Positions 36,184 to 46,512 of a DNA stretch of 64,000 bases are shown in pieces; the stretch's first letter is position 1; each line of letters starts with the position of its first letter. The DNA comes from Pseudomonas triclosanedens (GTDB lineage: Bacteria; Pseudomonadota; Gammaproteobacteria; Pseudomonadales; Pseudomonadaceae): NCBI RefSeq assembly GCF_026686735.1, contig NZ_CP113432.1, forward strand, positions 1,240,001-1,304,000, read 5' to 3'. Under the pieces are notes generated by a model. It saw only the letters and a program-made list of their open reading frames with translations, was not told the DNA's origin and did no database searches. The position numbers and the translations under genes are program-made.

Positions 36184-37095
36184 ATGAATAGCAAGGTGCT
36201 GATGGTATTCGCCGGGCTGTTGCTGTTGTGTGCAGGTGTCGTGGGGTATCTGGGAATGTCGGTGGGCAAGCCCGTCGAGCCGGCGGCCAGGATCGCCGAT
36301 GTGGCGCCCGCCGCAGCCAGCGAGGCGGACAAGTTGCAGCGCACGCCGGTAGTGGTGGCAAGCCGCGATCTGCCGGCGCTGGCGGTGATCGGCAAGGACG
36401 ACCTGAGCGTCGAGATGCTGCGCACCGCGCCGGCCGGCAGCTATCCGAAGCCCGAGGACCTGATCGGCCAGCGCGTCTGGGTCGCGATTCCTGCCGGCAG
36501 CATCGTTTCCGCCGCAGTGGTCGAACCGGGCGGCCCGCTGGCGCGCACCATCCGGCCGGACGAGCGGGCGATGGCCATCGCAGTGGATGAGGTGGTCGGT
36601 GGTGGTGGCTTCGTGCTTCCCGGCGACTACGTAGACGTCATGCTGTTCGTCCAGGATCCGCAGGGCACTGAGCGTACGGTCAGCGCCCAGGTGGTGCTGC
36701 CCGGCGTGCGGGTCATCACCTACGGCGAGCAGATTGCCGTTGCCAGCGATGGCCAGGCACGCAATGCCGGTGATCCCAAGGACAAGACGCCGCGCCCGCC
36801 GCGTACCGCCGTGCTGGCCGTGCCGGCCGAGGCGGCTGCGCGGCTGATGCTGGCCAGCCAGGCCGGATCGCTGCGCCTGGCGGTTCGCAGCAAGGACGAG
36901 AATCTCTACGAGAAAGACCAGCAGGGCCGCTACCTCCAGGCCTCGCTGGGTGCTTCCGGGAGCCAGTCGATCACGCTCGAACAGTTGCTCGGTAGGCCCC
37001 GTCCGGCGCCGGCCATGCGCCAGGTATCGGCACCGGCGGTGGATGCGGGCATCGTGGTTTATCGCGGTACCACCATAACCCGTGAAGCACATTGA
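36184..37095 (+). CDS. rcpC: Flp pilus assembly protein RcpC/CpaB
   Basis: A 303-residue protein with an N-terminal TM helix (MNSKVLMVFAGLLLL...) and a SAF domain (VVVASRDLPALAVIGKDDL...) followed by the CpaB/RcpC region. It is a periplasmic component thought to act with the RcpA secretin. AAGGAAGTG precedes the ATG at 36184; a longer frame upstream lies in the AT-rich promoter region and is rejected. Confidence 0.9.
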   Translation: MNSKVLMVFAGLLLLCAGVVGYLGMSVGKPVEPAARIADVAPAAASEADKLQRTPVVVASRDLPALAVIGKDDLSVEMLRTAPAGSYPKPEDLIGQRVWVAIPAGSIVSAAVVEPGGPLARTIRPDERAMAIAVDEVVGGGGFVLPGDYVDVMLFVQDPQGTERTVSAQVVLPGVRVITYGEQIAVASDGQARNAGDPKDKTPRPPRTAVLAVPAEAAARLMLASQAGSLRLAVRSKDENLYEKDQQGRYLQASLGASGSQSITLEQLLGRPRPAPAMRQVSAPAVDAGIVVYRGTTITREAH

Positions 37096-37110
37096 GCAAG
37101 GAGTGCATTG

Positions 37111-38379
37111 ATGTCCAAGCGCTTCATTCTTTCTCTGGCCGTGCTGCTGGCCTGCGCCGTCCACGCCAGCGCTCAGGCGGTGCCGAGCGCCTGCGCCGGG
37201 TTCGCCGGCCAGCAACTGACCCTCGATCTCGAGCAGGGCGCGCAGCGTGACCAGCAACTGCCGGTGCCGATCAGGCGGCTGGCCATCGGCGACCCGAACA
37301 TCGCCGACGTGCAGGTGCTCGACAAGCGCGACTTTCTCGTCACCGGCAAGGCCCAGGGCCTGACCAGCCTGCTGATCTGGACCGCCTGTGGCGATCAGCC
37401 GATGCGCACGGTGGTGCGGGTCGGCTCGCGGGCGGTAAGCGATGCCGGCGGGCAGCCCGCCGACATGGCCGCCGGGCTGCCCAACCAGGTGCAGACCGAC
37501 ATCCGCTTCGTCGAAGTCAGCCGCAGCAAGCTCAAGCAGGCCAGTGCCTCGCTGCTGCGCCGTGGCTCCAACTTCTTCGGTATCGGCTCGCCAGGCAGTG
37601 CCGGGCATATCAATGGCAGCATCTCCGACGTGCTGAACAACGGCGTGCGAGACCTGGCGAACGGCACCGGCGGCGCCATCGAGTCCACACTCAACAGCGG
37701 CTTCAACATCGTCTGGGGCGGTGGCAGCAGCAAGTGGCTGGGCTTCATCAACGCGCTGGAAGGCAGCGGTTTCGCCTACACCCTGGCGCGTCCGAGCCTG
37801 GTGGCGACCAGTGGGCAAAGCGCTTCGTTCCTCGCCGGCGGTGAGTTCCCCATTCCGGTACCCAACGGCGACAAGGACACCATCACCATCGAGTACAAGG
37901 AGTTCGGCGTGCGCCTGACCCTGACACCGACCGTGATGAGCGACCGCCGCATTGCCCTCAAGGTGGCTCCGGAGGTGAGCGAGCTGGACTTCTCGGCGGG
38001 CATCCGCACCAACGATATTTCCGTGCCGGCGCTGACCGTGCGGCGCACCGACACCAGCGTGATGCTGGCCGACGGCGAAAGTTTCGTGATCAGCGGCCTG
38101 ATCAGCAGCAGCACGATCAGCAACGTCGACAAGTTCCCCTTCCTCGGCAACCTGCCAATCATCGGCGCGCTGTTCCGTTCTTCGAGCCTGAGCAAGGACG
38201 ACCGCGAACTGCTGATGGTTGTCACCCCGCGCCTGGTGCAGCCGCTGGCGGCCAACGCGGCGTTGCCGACCATGCCGGGCGAGGGCCTGCGCAAGTACGA
38301 CCCCGGCTTCGGCGAGTTCTACTTCCTCGAAAACGGCCGCTTCGACGGGCGCAAGGCTTCCAGCGGGTTGTCGCGCTGA
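37111..38379 (+). CDS. rcpA: outer-membrane secretin RcpA/CpaC
   Basis: A 422-residue secretin with a signal peptide (cleavage near ASAQA), BON/N-terminal domain, and the secretin C-domain with VPALTVRRTDTSVMLADGE and PFLGNLPIIGALFRS. It forms the outer-membrane channel of the Flp pilus. AAGGAG lies 8 bases before the ATG. The stop overlaps an upstream alternative tadZ start. Confidence 0.93.
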   Translation: MSKRFILSLAVLLACAVHASAQAVPSACAGFAGQQLTLDLEQGAQRDQQLPVPIRRLAIGDPNIADVQVLDKRDFLVTGKAQGLTSLLIWTACGDQPMRTVVRVGSRAVSDAGGQPADMAAGLPNQVQTDIRFVEVSRSKLKQASASLLRRGSNFFGIGSPGSAGHINGSISDVLNNGVRDLANGTGGAIESTLNSGFNIVWGGGSSKWLGFINALEGSGFAYTLARPSLVATSGQSASFLAGGEFPIPVPNGDKDTITIEYKEFGVRLTLTPTVMSDRRIALKVAPEVSELDFSAGIRTNDISVPALTVRRTDTSVMLADGESFVISGLISSSTISNVDKFPFLGNLPIIGALFRSSSLSKDDRELLMVVTPRLVQPLAANAALPTMPGEGLRKYDPGFGEFYFLENGRFDGRKASSGLSR

Positions 38380-38444
38380 TGGATACCTATGACGCGGCAA
38401 GCCGCCAGCGTGCGGGTCGCAGAGAGCGGGAAGGGAGCGGCAGC

Positions 38445-39629
38445 ATGAGTCAGACATTCGTTGCACTGGTCCAGCATCCCGGCGAGCAGGAGTGGCTGCA
38501 GAACAGCCTGGCCAACTGCGGGCAGGTGGTGGTCGCCAATAGCGGCACGCTGGAGGAGTTGCTGGCGCTGCTCGACGTCACCGGCGCCAGCGTGCTGTTC
38601 ACCAGCCTGAACAAGGCCAACCTGGTGGCGCAGAGTTCGCTCATCGAGGGGCTGGTCTCGGCCCGTCCGCTGCTCTCGGTAGTCGCCGTGGGCGACGGCC
38701 TGGACAACCAACTGGTACTGGCGGCAATGCGTGCCGGCGCGCGCGACTTCGTAACCTACGGTGCCCGCGCCAGCGAGCTGAACGGCTTGATCCGCCGCCT
38801 TGGCGGACGCCTGCCCAGCGTGCCGGTGAGCGCCGCGCGGCAGGGCGAGCTTATCAGCCTGGTGAGCGCCCGGCCCGATGCCGACGGCGCCTTCGTGGCG
38901 TTGCACCTGGCGCTGGCGCTGCAACGCCAGGCCGACCACCGCGTGCTGCTGGTGGACATCGGTCAGCCCTCCGGCGAGGCGCTGGCGATCCTCGGCATGG
39001 AGTCCGCCTTCAGCTTCGCCGACGCCATGCGCAACCTGCGGCGTCTCGACCAGACGTTGATCGACAGCGCCTTCACCCGTCACGAATCCGGGTTGCGCAT
39101 CCTCAGCCTGTCGGACGAGCCGGGCATACTGGAGCGCGTCACCACCGCCGAGCTCTACCTGCTGCTGGGCAACCTGCGCAGCGCGTTCAGCCATATCCTG
39201 GTCAACCTCACCGGCGTCGCCGAAGGCGAACTCAGTGGGCAACTGCTGGCGCAGGCCAATCGTGTGCTGTGGCTGGTGGACCAGAGCGTGCCCTCATGCA
39301 AGAAGGGCCTGGAGCGCCTGCGTCGCCTGCGCGAGCGCAGCCCGTCGCTGCCGCGCATCGAACTGCTGATCGAACGCTACTGGCCGTCGGTTCCACCGGA
39401 TTCCTCGGCGCTGGGCAAGATGTTCGGCCTGGAGCTGTTCGGCGTTCTCCCAGCCTCGCCCGAGGCGCGGCTGCGGGCCAAGAACATCGGTCAGAGCCTG
39501 TTCGAGCTGGCGCCGCGCGACCCGCTCACGGTCAAGCTGCGCGACCTGGCGGACAACCTCGGCGCCAACGTCGGCGAGCGGCCGAGGCGTTTCGCCTGGC
39601 TCGGCTGGCCGAAGGCGGCGCGCACATGA
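38445..39629 (+). CDS. tadZ: pilus assembly ATPase-like protein TadZ/CpaE
   Basis: A 394-residue protein with an atypical N-terminal receiver-like domain and a C-terminal MinD/ParA-like ATPase domain lacking a canonical Walker A (ISLVSARPDADGAF in its place). It localises the Tad machine to the pole. The start at 38445 has AAGGGAG upstream; an ATG at 38379 overlapping rcpA would add 22 hydrophilic residues. Confidence 0.85.
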   Translation: MSQTFVALVQHPGEQEWLQNSLANCGQVVVANSGTLEELLALLDVTGASVLFTSLNKANLVAQSSLIEGLVSARPLLSVVAVGDGLDNQLVLAAMRAGARDFVTYGARASELNGLIRRLGGRLPSVPVSAARQGELISLVSARPDADGAFVALHLALALQRQADHRVLLVDIGQPSGEALAILGMESAFSFADAMRNLRRLDQTLIDSAFTRHESGLRILSLSDEPGILERVTTAELYLLLGNLRSAFSHILVNLTGVAEGELSGQLLAQANRVLWLVDQSVPSCKKGLERLRRLRERSPSLPRIELLIERYWPSVPPDSSALGKMFGLELFGVLPASPEARLRAKNIGQSLFELAPRDPLTVKLRDLADNLGANVGERPRRFAWLGWPKAART

Positions 39630-40873
39630 ACTACGGCGGCGGTAGCCTTTCGGGGCGGCATGAGCAGGACCTGCAAGCGCTGAAGATGCGCCTGCACCGC
39701 TACATCATCGACGAGATCGACGAAGACGGCATGAACCTGCTGGAGGGCGCGCGCCCGGCGGTGGCCCAGTACGTCTCGGAGAAGGTCTGCGAATACGCCG
39801 CACGCCGCCAACTGGCGATCTCCCGCTACGAACTCGACCGCCTCGCCGAAGAGGTGGTGGACGAACTGACCGGCTTCGGCCCGCTGGAAATCCTCCTGCG
39901 CGACCCGGGCATCTCGGAAATCCTGGTCAACGGTCCCGACCGAGTGTTCATCGAGCACGAAGGCCGGCTGTACCAGAGCGACCTGCGCTTCATCGACGAT
40001 CACCACGTGCAGCGGGTGATCCAGCGCATCCTCGCGCCGCTGGGGCGGCGCCTGGATGAGTCCAGCCCGATGGTCGATGCGCGCCTGCCCGACGGCAGCC
40101 GGGTCAACGCGATCATTCCTCCGGTGGCGCTGGACGGCCCCTGCCTGTCGATCCGCAAGTTCAGCAAGGAGCTGCTCAAGAGCGCCGACCTGCTGGCCTA
40201 CCAGAGCGTCGACGAAGCGATGCTGACGTTCCTCAGCCAGGCCGTGGCGAACCGCTGCAACATCCTCATCAGCGGCGGCACCGGCACCGGCAAGACGACC
40301 CTGCTCAATGTGATGAGCAGCTTCATCGACGAGCGCGAACGTATCGTTACTATCGAGGACACCGCCGAGTTGCAGCTCGGCCACGACCATGTGGTACGTC
40401 TGGAAACCCGGCCACCGAACGCCGAAGGGTTCGGTGAAGTCACCGCCCGCGACCTCATCCGCAACGCCCTGCGGATGCGCCCGGACCGCATCATCCTCGG
40501 TGAGATCCGCGGGGTGGAGGTGCTCGACGTATTGCAGGCGATGAACACCGGTCACGACGGCTCGATGAGCACCGTGCACGCCAACTCCGCGATGGACTCC
40601 CTGCTGCGCCTGGAAATGCTGGTGGGCCTGACCGGGCAGCGGGTGCCGGAGCAGACCTTGCGGCAGATGCTCTGCTCAGCGCTGGACATCATTGTGCAGA
40701 TCACCCGCCTGGCCAACGGCCGGCGCTGCATCAGCGAGATTCTCGAAGTGCTGGAGGTGCGCGACGGGGTCTACGTCACCAACTCGCTGTTCAGCCTCGA
40801 CCGGCGCGGCACCGGGCAGTTCGTCCGCACGGCGCAGCCCAGTGGTCTGAAATTCCGCCAGGTAGTGCTATGA
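39626..40873 (+). CDS. tadA: Tad secretion ATPase TadA/CpaF
   Basis: A 415-residue VirB11-type ATPase: Walker [13 protein letters not shown], Asp box IEDTAELQ, Walker [14 protein letters not shown] and His box STVHANSA. It powers Flp fibre assembly from the inner membrane. The ATG overlaps the tadZ stop, and a large upstream frame is an artefact. Confidence 0.95.
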   Translation: MNYGGGSLSGRHEQDLQALKMRLHRYIIDEIDEDGMNLLEGARPAVAQYVSEKVCEYAARRQLAISRYELDRLAEEVVDELTGFGPLEILLRDPGISEILVNGPDRVFIEHEGRLYQSDLRFIDDHHVQRVIQRILAPLGRRLDESSPMVDARLPDGSRVNAIIPPVALDGPCLSIRKFSKELLKSADLLAYQSVDEAMLTFLSQAVANRCNILISGGTGTGKTTLLNVMSSFIDERERIVTIEDTAELQLGHDHVVRLETRPPNAEGFGEVTARDLIRNALRMRPDRIILGEIRGVEVLDVLQAMNTGHDGSMSTVHANSAMDSLLRLEMLVGLTGQRVPEQTLRQMLCSALDIIVQITRLANGRRCISEILEVLEVRDGVYVTNSLFSLDRRGTGQFVRTAQPSGLKFRQVVL

Positions 40874-41760
40874 ACGGTGCCCTCGTACTGACCGTCTGCA
40901 GCCTGTTGCTGGGCGCCTTCGGCGTGCTGCTGGGCGGCCTTGGCTGGCGCACCCGGCACAATGAGCAGGTGCTGCGGCGGTTGAGCGGCGGCAACAGTGC
41001 GCTGGCGGAAACCACGCGTGCCCGCAGCAGCCACTGGCTGGCGCGCCGCATGCGCCGCGCCGGTATCTCCGACATGCGGCGCTGGGGCATGGGCGCGCTG
41101 CTCGCGGGATTGTGCTGCGCACTGTTCGGGCAGCGCCTGGGCGGCCCGTTCGGCGCGTTGTGCGGCGTTGCGCTGGCGCTGCTGGGGTTCCATATCCTGC
41201 TCAATGTGCTGTATCGCCGCCGTCTGCAACGGATGATCCGGCAGATGCCGAACTTCCTCGACCAGGTGGTGCGCAGCCTGCATTCCGGGCGCACGCTGGG
41301 CGATGCGATCACCCAGTCGGTCAGCGCTGCCGAAGACCCGCTGCGGGAAATCTTCTCGCTGGTGAACAACCATGTGCAGTTGGGCATCAGCCTGCCGGAA
41401 GCGTTGCAGGAGGTGGCGGAACTCTACGACGTGGAGGAGCTGCACGTGTTCTCCCTTGGCGTTGCGGTGAACCACCGGTATGGCGGCAACACCACCGATC
41501 TTCTGGAAAACATCATCAAGGTCATCCACGAGCGGGAAAAACTCAGCCGCCAGTTGCGCGCGATGACCGGCGAGACGCGCCTGAGCGCCCTGGTCCTGGC
41601 GGTCCTGCCGATCAGCCTGGGCGGCTACATCCTGTTCACCAATCCGGGCTACCTGATGAATATGTGGCTCGACAGCGGCGGCCGCTGGTTGCTGCTGACC
41701 TCCCTCGGCTTGCAGGTGCTGGGCTGCTACACGCTCTGGCGCATGCTCAAGAGCGTGTAG
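40870..41760 (+). CDS. tadB: Tad inner-membrane platform protein TadB
   Basis: A 296-residue T2SSF-type membrane protein with TM helices at each end and the cytoplasmic motif LDQVVRSLHSGRTLGDAI. It overlaps tadA by 4 bases. With TadC it forms the inner-membrane platform. Confidence 0.93.
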   Translation: MNGALVLTVCSLLLGAFGVLLGGLGWRTRHNEQVLRRLSGGNSALAETTRARSSHWLARRMRRAGISDMRRWGMGALLAGLCCALFGQRLGGPFGALCGVALALLGFHILLNVLYRRRLQRMIRQMPNFLDQVVRSLHSGRTLGDAITQSVSAAEDPLREIFSLVNNHVQLGISLPEALQEVAELYDVEELHVFSLGVAVNHRYGGNTTDLLENIIKVIHEREKLSRQLRAMTGETRLSALVLAVLPISLGGYILFTNPGYLMNMWLDSGGRWLLLTSLGLQVLGCYTLWRMLKSV

Positions 41761-41769
41761 GAGACGGAA

Positions 41770-42672
41770 ATGCCGATGTCCTATGGCCTGGTTGCGCTGA
41801 TCCTGGTACTGGCGGCGGTTCTTCTGGGGCTGTCGCAGAGCCGTGCCGCGGGCCGCGAGCAGCGTCTGATCGAACAGCGCCTGGGCGGCGGACCGCTGCC
41901 GCGTTCCGGCAGCCGGCGTGTGGCGGCCCTGCTCGAACGTCTGCGCGCAACGTCCATCGGTCGTCGCCTGCAACTGCGCGACGACGAAGTCCGCCTGCTG
42001 CTCAACCAGGCCGGCTGGAGCGGCAGCACGCCGCGCAGCCTGTATCTGATGGCGCTGTTGCTGTGCCCGGCGCTGCTGGTGGGCATCGTCCTGGCGATCA
42101 GCCTGGTGCACGCCATCGACTCGCCGAGCCTGCCGCTGCTGTTCGCCGCCGGCATTGGCTTCCTGCTGCCCAAGCGCGTGCTGGCGTACTTCGCCGAGAA
42201 GCGCCGGCAGCGGCTGTCCGGCGAAGTCATCGTGTTCATCCAGCTCATCCGCATCCTGTTCGACTCCGGCCTCACTGTGGAGCAGAGCCTGCGCGTGGTG
42301 CGCCAGGAAGGGCAGAACATCGTGCCGGTACTGGCCGAGGAGCTGGAGGCGGTGCTGGCGCACATCGATAGTGGCCTGGACCTGGCCGAGGAACTGGACC
42401 AGTTGCGCAAGCGCCTGGAGGTGTCGGAACTGAGCGACTGCTGCAACGTGCTGCGGCAGATGGTGCGGCAGGGCGGCAGCGCGCGCAGTTCGCTGCAGAC
42501 GCTCAAGCAGTTGTTCGAAGACCGCCGGCTCACGGCCTTGCAGGAAAAGGTCAGCAAGCTGTCGGCGAAGATGAGCCTGGTGATGATGCTGCTGCTGTTC
42601 CCGGCGCTGCTGATCATCCTTGCCGGGCCGGGCTTTCTCGCGATCACCAAGGCACTGGGGGGAATGGGATGA
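41770..42672 (+). CDS. tadC: Tad inner-membrane platform protein TadC
   Basis: A 300-residue T2SSF-family protein, partner of TadB, with QLIRILFDSGLTVEQSLRVV and three or four TM helices. GAGACGG precedes the ATG; its stop overlaps tadD. Confidence 0.93.
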   Translation: MPMSYGLVALILVLAAVLLGLSQSRAAGREQRLIEQRLGGGPLPRSGSRRVAALLERLRATSIGRRLQLRDDEVRLLLNQAGWSGSTPRSLYLMALLLCPALLVGIVLAISLVHAIDSPSLPLLFAAGIGFLLPKRVLAYFAEKRRQRLSGEVIVFIQLIRILFDSGLTVEQSLRVVRQEGQNIVPVLAEELEAVLAHIDSGLDLAEELDQLRKRLEVSELSDCCNVLRQMVRQGGSARSSLQTLKQLFEDRRLTALQEKVSKLSAKMSLVMMLLLFPALLIILAGPGFLAITKALGGMG

Positions 42673-43466
42673 AACATGGATACGGATGTGCGCTCGCCGT
42701 GCTGAGCCTGACCCTGGGCGGCTGTGCCAACCTCGGCGCATTGGGCGGCCCGGAGGCGGGCAAGCAGTGCAATGAGCATTTGAGCCAGGAGGTCGAGCTG
42801 CAACTGAACCTCGCCCGCGAGATGCTCAACAACGGTCGCGCCCACGCCGCACTGGCCAACCTGGAGGTGCTGCCGCAGCAGTCGCTGGAGGTGCGCGAAA
42901 GCAAGGCATTGGCCCTGCGACGTATCGGCAGCCCGATGGCCAAGGCCGAGTACCAGCGCCTGCTGGATACCTGCAAGGCCGGTGAGGCGCACCACGGCCT
43001 GGGGCAGATAGCCCTGCGCTCCGGCAACGTCGTCGAGGCGGAGCGCGAGTTGCGCGAGGCGGCGCGCCTGCAGCCGACCGACAGCGCGTTCCGCAACGAC
43101 CTGGGCGTGGTGTTGCTGCAGCGCGGCGATCACGAGGGCGCGCGCTTCGAGTTCCTCACTGCGCTGGAGCTGAGCGACGGCGACAAGCTGCCGGCGACCA
43201 ACCTGCTCAGCCTGCTGTACCTGGAAGGCGATAGCGGCCAGGCCGAGGGGCTGATCCAGCGGACCGGCCTGTCCACCGAGCAGATCCAGGAGGCCCGCGA
43301 GCGCGCCGATTCGCTGCGGCCGTCGAGCCGCTCCGCGCCGGCGGCGGAAAGCCTGAGCCAGGTGGACCTGCCCGGGGACGAACCGATCGAGCTGATTCAA
43401 CCGCTGACTGCCGGAACCATGCCCGCCGCCGCGCGGGATGCCGGGCTGCTGGTCAAGGCCCGCTGA
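42669..43466 (+). CDS. tadD: TPR lipoprotein TadD
   Basis: A 265-residue lipoprotein: signal with lipobox LGGC near residue 19, then several TPR-like helices (YQRLLDTCKAGEAHHGLG, LREAARLQPTDSAFRNDLG). It probably acts as an outer-membrane pilotin or assembly factor for the Flp machine. The ATG overlaps the tadC stop. Confidence 0.9.
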   Translation: MKHGYGCALAVLSLTLGGCANLGALGGPEAGKQCNEHLSQEVELQLNLAREMLNNGRAHAALANLEVLPQQSLEVRESKALALRRIGSPMAKAEYQRLLDTCKAGEAHHGLGQIALRSGNVVEAERELREAARLQPTDSAFRNDLGVVLLQRGDHEGARFEFLTALELSDGDKLPATNLLSLLYLEGDSGQAEGLIQRTGLSTEQIQEARERADSLRPSSRSAPAAESLSQVDLPGDEPIELIQPLTAGTMPAAARDAGLLVKAR

Positions 43467-43486
43467 GCGCGGGCGAGGAGGATGGG

Positions 43487-43780
43487 ATGAACGCACGGAT
43501 AGTGGCCGGCTTGCTGTTGGCCGTCCCGCTGCTGGCACAGGCTGTCGAGGCGACCCCCACCGCAGCGGCGATCACCGAGCCCGGCACCACGGAGCGCGAC
43601 CAGCAGGAAGTGCTCACCTGGCTGGAATTGCAGGCCAGCGGCAAGGCGGCCTCGCCTTACCGCCAGAGCGCGACGCCGGCCGAGCGCGACCGCGCCTACC
43701 AGCGTTACTTGAAGAGCTACACCCGCGAGATGCCGGAGTACCTGCTGGACGACGGCGACTTCAAGGTCGGGAATAACTGA
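43487..43780 (+). CDS. DUF3613 periplasmic protein of tad locus
   Basis: A 97-residue protein with a signal peptide (MNARIVAGLLLAVPLLAQA) and a short charged mature part ending DFKVGNN. It corresponds to the small gene between tadD and tadG in P. aeruginosa. Function is unknown; co-operonic with the pilus genes. Confidence 0.8.
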   Translation: MNARIVAGLLLAVPLLAQAVEATPTAAAITEPGTTERDQQEVLTWLELQASGKAASPYRQSATPAERDRAYQRYLKSYTREMPEYLLDDGDFKVGNN

Positions 43781-43798
43781 TCCAGCCGGGAGACGGTC

Positions 43799-45523
43799 AT
43801 GGGGCGCGAGCGGCAGCGTGGCGCGATTGGCATTCCCGCGGCGGCGACGCTGCTGCTGGCGCTGATCTGCCTGGCGCTGGTGGTGGATACCGGGCGTCTT
43901 TACCTGGAACAGCGCAAGCTGCAGCGCGTGGTCGACAGCGCCGCGCTGGAAACCGCGACCCAGAGCGGCATGTGCGGTAGCCAGTCGGCCGGGCAGATAC
44001 AGAGCTACGCCGCCAGCAGCGCGGCCGGCAACGGCTTCGTGGCGGGCAGTGGCGATTCGCTGGTCGCTACCCTGGGCAGTGTCCAGCTCGATAGCGGCTA
44101 CGGCGGTGCCCAGTCGCGGCGGACCTTCAGCGCCGGCGGCGATCCCGCCGACTCGATACAAGTGAAAGCCACCCATACCGTTCCGTCGAGCCTGATCCTC
44201 AATCTCGCCAGCGTGTTCACCGGCGCTTCCGCCACCACCACCCTCAGCGCCCAGGCCGTGGCGCGCCGCACGGCGATGGGCGGATTGTCCGCAGGGACCA
44301 GCCTGGCGACGCTCGATAGCCAGCAATCGGTGCTGCTGAACAGTCTGCTCAACAACCTGCTGGGCAGTAATCTGTCGCTGAATGCGGTCGGCTATCGCGG
44401 CCTGGCCAACGCCAACGTGAGCCTGCTGGGGCTTTCGGATCAGCTCCGCGCGGCCGGTGTCAACGTGGCGGCCGGCTCGGTGGACTCGCTGCTGGGAACC
44501 CAGGCCAGCCTCGGGCAGCTACTCGGCGCGACGGTGAAGGCCATCGATCCGACCAAGGCCGCCAATGTCGATACCGTGCTGCTTGGGCAGCAACTGCTGG
44601 GCGCCGGGGTCAAGACGGCGACCGTCACCCTGGGCAGCGTATTGTCGGTGATCGCGCCCGACTCGGTGCGCGACGAGGCATTGCAGGGCAGCGTCAACGT
44701 ACTGGACCTGATCACTGCCCTGGCCTTCGTCGCCAACCGGCAGCACGCGGTCACGCTCAACGCCGGCGTCAACCTCGCCAACCTCGCCGCCGTGCAGGTA
44801 CGGTTGTGGATCATCGAGCCGCCGCAGATTGCCCTGGGCTATCCCGGCAAGGGCAGCGACGGGCAGTGGCGGACGCAGGTGCGCACCGCCGCGATCCGCA
44901 CCGATGTGAAGGGCACCCTGGGTATCCCGGGCATCCTCACGGTGGACATCGGCCTGGCCGCGAGCGTCGCCCAGGGCATGGCGGCGTTGGATACCATCGC
45001 TTGTGGTGGCGTCGGCAAACCGGTGGACGTGAGTGTCTATGCGCAGCCGGGCATAGCCCAATTGAGTCTTGGCTACTACACGAACATCCAGAACGGCACC
45101 GCGCTGGTGCCTATCCGCGTCGATGTACTGGACGGTGCGGTTCGCCTGGACATCGCCGCCGATGCCGTGGTGGCTGATGCGAATGGCACCACGCTGAACT
45201 ACCGGGTAACGCAGCCGTCGGACCTCCCCAGCGAGAGCCAGACCGCTGACAGTTCGCTGGGCGATTCGCTGGACAACGCCATCGCCACGTTGTCGCGGAC
45301 ACTGACCGTGAAGCCCACCCTGCTCGGAGGGGATTGGGGAGGACTGATCAGTGCGAGCCTCGGACCGCTGCTGGGGACCGTGCTGTCGACACTGCGCCCG
45401 GCCGTCACGGCACTCGGGCATGTGGTGCTCGATCCGTTGCTGCGTCTGCTCGGCATCGGCCTGGGGACGATAGATGTGCGTCTGATCGACCTGCAGACCA
45501 GCGGCGCGGAGCTGCTGATCTGA
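43799..45523 (+). CDS. tadG: Tad pilus-associated protein TadG
   Basis: A 574-residue protein with an N-terminal hydrophobic pilin-like helix (IGIPAAATLLLALICLALVVDTGRLYLEQ) and a long Ala/Leu/Gly-rich predicted periplasmic or surface region. Its position after the DUF3613 gene matches TadG, required for Flp fimbriation in related systems. It converges with pprB. Confidence 0.87.
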   Translation: MGRERQRGAIGIPAAATLLLALICLALVVDTGRLYLEQRKLQRVVDSAALETATQSGMCGSQSAGQIQSYAASSAAGNGFVAGSGDSLVATLGSVQLDSGYGGAQSRRTFSAGGDPADSIQVKATHTVPSSLILNLASVFTGASATTTLSAQAVARRTAMGGLSAGTSLATLDSQQSVLLNSLLNNLLGSNLSLNAVGYRGLANANVSLLGLSDQLRAAGVNVAAGSVDSLLGTQASLGQLLGATVKAIDPTKAANVDTVLLGQQLLGAGVKTATVTLGSVLSVIAPDSVRDEALQGSVNVLDLITALAFVANRQHAVTLNAGVNLANLAAVQVRLWIIEPPQIALGYPGKGSDGQWRTQVRTAAIRTDVKGTLGIPGILTVDIGLAASVAQGMAALDTIACGGVGKPVDVSVYAQPGIAQLSLGYYTNIQNGTALVPIRVDVLDGAVRLDIAADAVVADANGTTLNYRVTQPSDLPSESQTADSSLGDSLDNAIATLSRTLTVKPTLLGGDWGGLISASLGPLLGTVLSTLRPAVTALGHVVLDPLLRLLGIGLGTIDVRLIDLQTSGAELLI

Positions 45524-45535
45524 AGGCTGCGGGCA

Positions 45536-46360
45536 TCAGTGCACGGCGCTGCTCTGCGCCGCGGAAGGGGAGAGCGCGAGGGCCAGTTGCGTGCGGTTGT
45601 GCATGTGCATCAGGCGCAACACCTGCGAAACGTAGAGCTTCACGGTGTTCTCGGTGATGCCCAGGTCATAGGCGATCTGGTAGTTGGTCAGGCCCTTGCT
45701 GACCAGGCGCGCCACGGCCTGCTGGCGCGGAGAGAGTTTGTTGAACAGCGGATTGTTCACCACCGGGGCGATCTGTTCGGCGCTGCTCGGTACGCTGTCC
45801 CGGGCTTCCGCCGGTTCCTGCTTGAGTACGCTGCTGGGCTGCCCGGCACCGTGCACCTCGTACTTGATCTTGTGGATATCCCGCGAGATCGAGTTGAGGG
45901 ATTCGGCGAGGTATTCCAGGCGCTGGTTCACATGGCTCAGGCTCAGCTGGCTGCGGATGCGTTCGTGCAGGCGTGCTTCCAGGCGCTCCAGGCCCTTGAG
46001 CAGGTCCATCGGCGATACCGGCTTCTGGTAGTAGTCGGCGACACCGACGCGCATGGCCTCGATGACCTCCTGGCTGCCTTGCTGGCCGGTGAGGATGATG
46101 GTTTCGAAGAAGCGTCCGCTGCCGGCTGTCTCCTTCAGCGCCTCGACTACCCGTATGCCGTTGTCGCGGCCCAGGCCGAGATCGCAGATCACCAAACCGA
46201 TCGATGGATCGTCGCGGAAGCGCTGTAGAGCGCTGTCCTTGCTATCGCTGACCACGCACCGATAGCCGCTGTTTTCCAGCAGCTCGGACAGTTCGGCGGT
46301 GACCTGGGGCTCGTCGTCGATGACCAGCACGCTGAAACGACGATTGGCCGACTTTTCCAT
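45536..46360 (-). CDS. pprB: NarL/LuxR-type response regulator PprB
   Basis: A 274-residue regulator: receiver domain (VIDDEP, phospho-acceptor Asp in LVICDLGLG, Lys in YYQKPVSP) and a C-terminal LuxR HTH (LSPRQQAVARLVSKGLTNYQIAYDLGITENTVK). In P. aeruginosa PprB activates flp/tad, CupE and other biofilm genes. The start at 46360 (MEKSANRRFSVLV) is preferred over 46420. Confidence 0.92.
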   Translation of the reverse strand: MEKSANRRFSVLVIDDEPQVTAELSELLENSGYRCVVSDSKDSALQRFRDDPSIGLVICDLGLGRDNGIRVVEALKETAGSGRFFETIILTGQQGSQEVIEAMRVGVADYYQKPVSPMDLLKGLERLEARLHERIRSQLSLSHVNQRLEYLAESLNSISRDIHKIKYEVHGAGQPSSVLKQEPAEARDSVPSSAEQIAPVVNNPLFNKLSPRQQAVARLVSKGLTNYQIAYDLGITENTVKLYVSQVLRLMHMHNRTQLALALSPSAAQSSAVH

Positions 46361-46454
46361 GACTGCACGCTCCTTGAAGGAATGCCACGATTTCATTGTT
46401 TTTATCGCCCGGACGAGCAAATACCGGAGCCGGGTTTAACGCCATTCGACGGGC

Positions 46455-46463
46455 GGTATTAAC
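46455..46463. promoter_or_regulatory. GTTAATACC element upstream of pprB
   Basis: GGTATTAAC, the exact reverse complement of GTTAATACC in the flp control region at 35930-35938. It lies about 100 bases upstream of the pprB start. Confidence 0.45.
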
Positions 46464-46512
46464 CCTTAGCATATAGTCGTTAAGTTTGGATTTTGCCATG
46501 TGAAGATTTCGT

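Noticed and set aside
36100..38466. 788-codon open frame antisense to rcpC and rcpA
   Set aside because: The sense strand encodes recognisable RcpC and RcpA; the antisense product is His/Gln-rich filler typical of shadow frames.
39269..39625. extended N-terminus for TadA
   Set aside because: It would lie entirely inside tadZ; the ATG at 39626 overlaps the tadZ stop and matches the family start.
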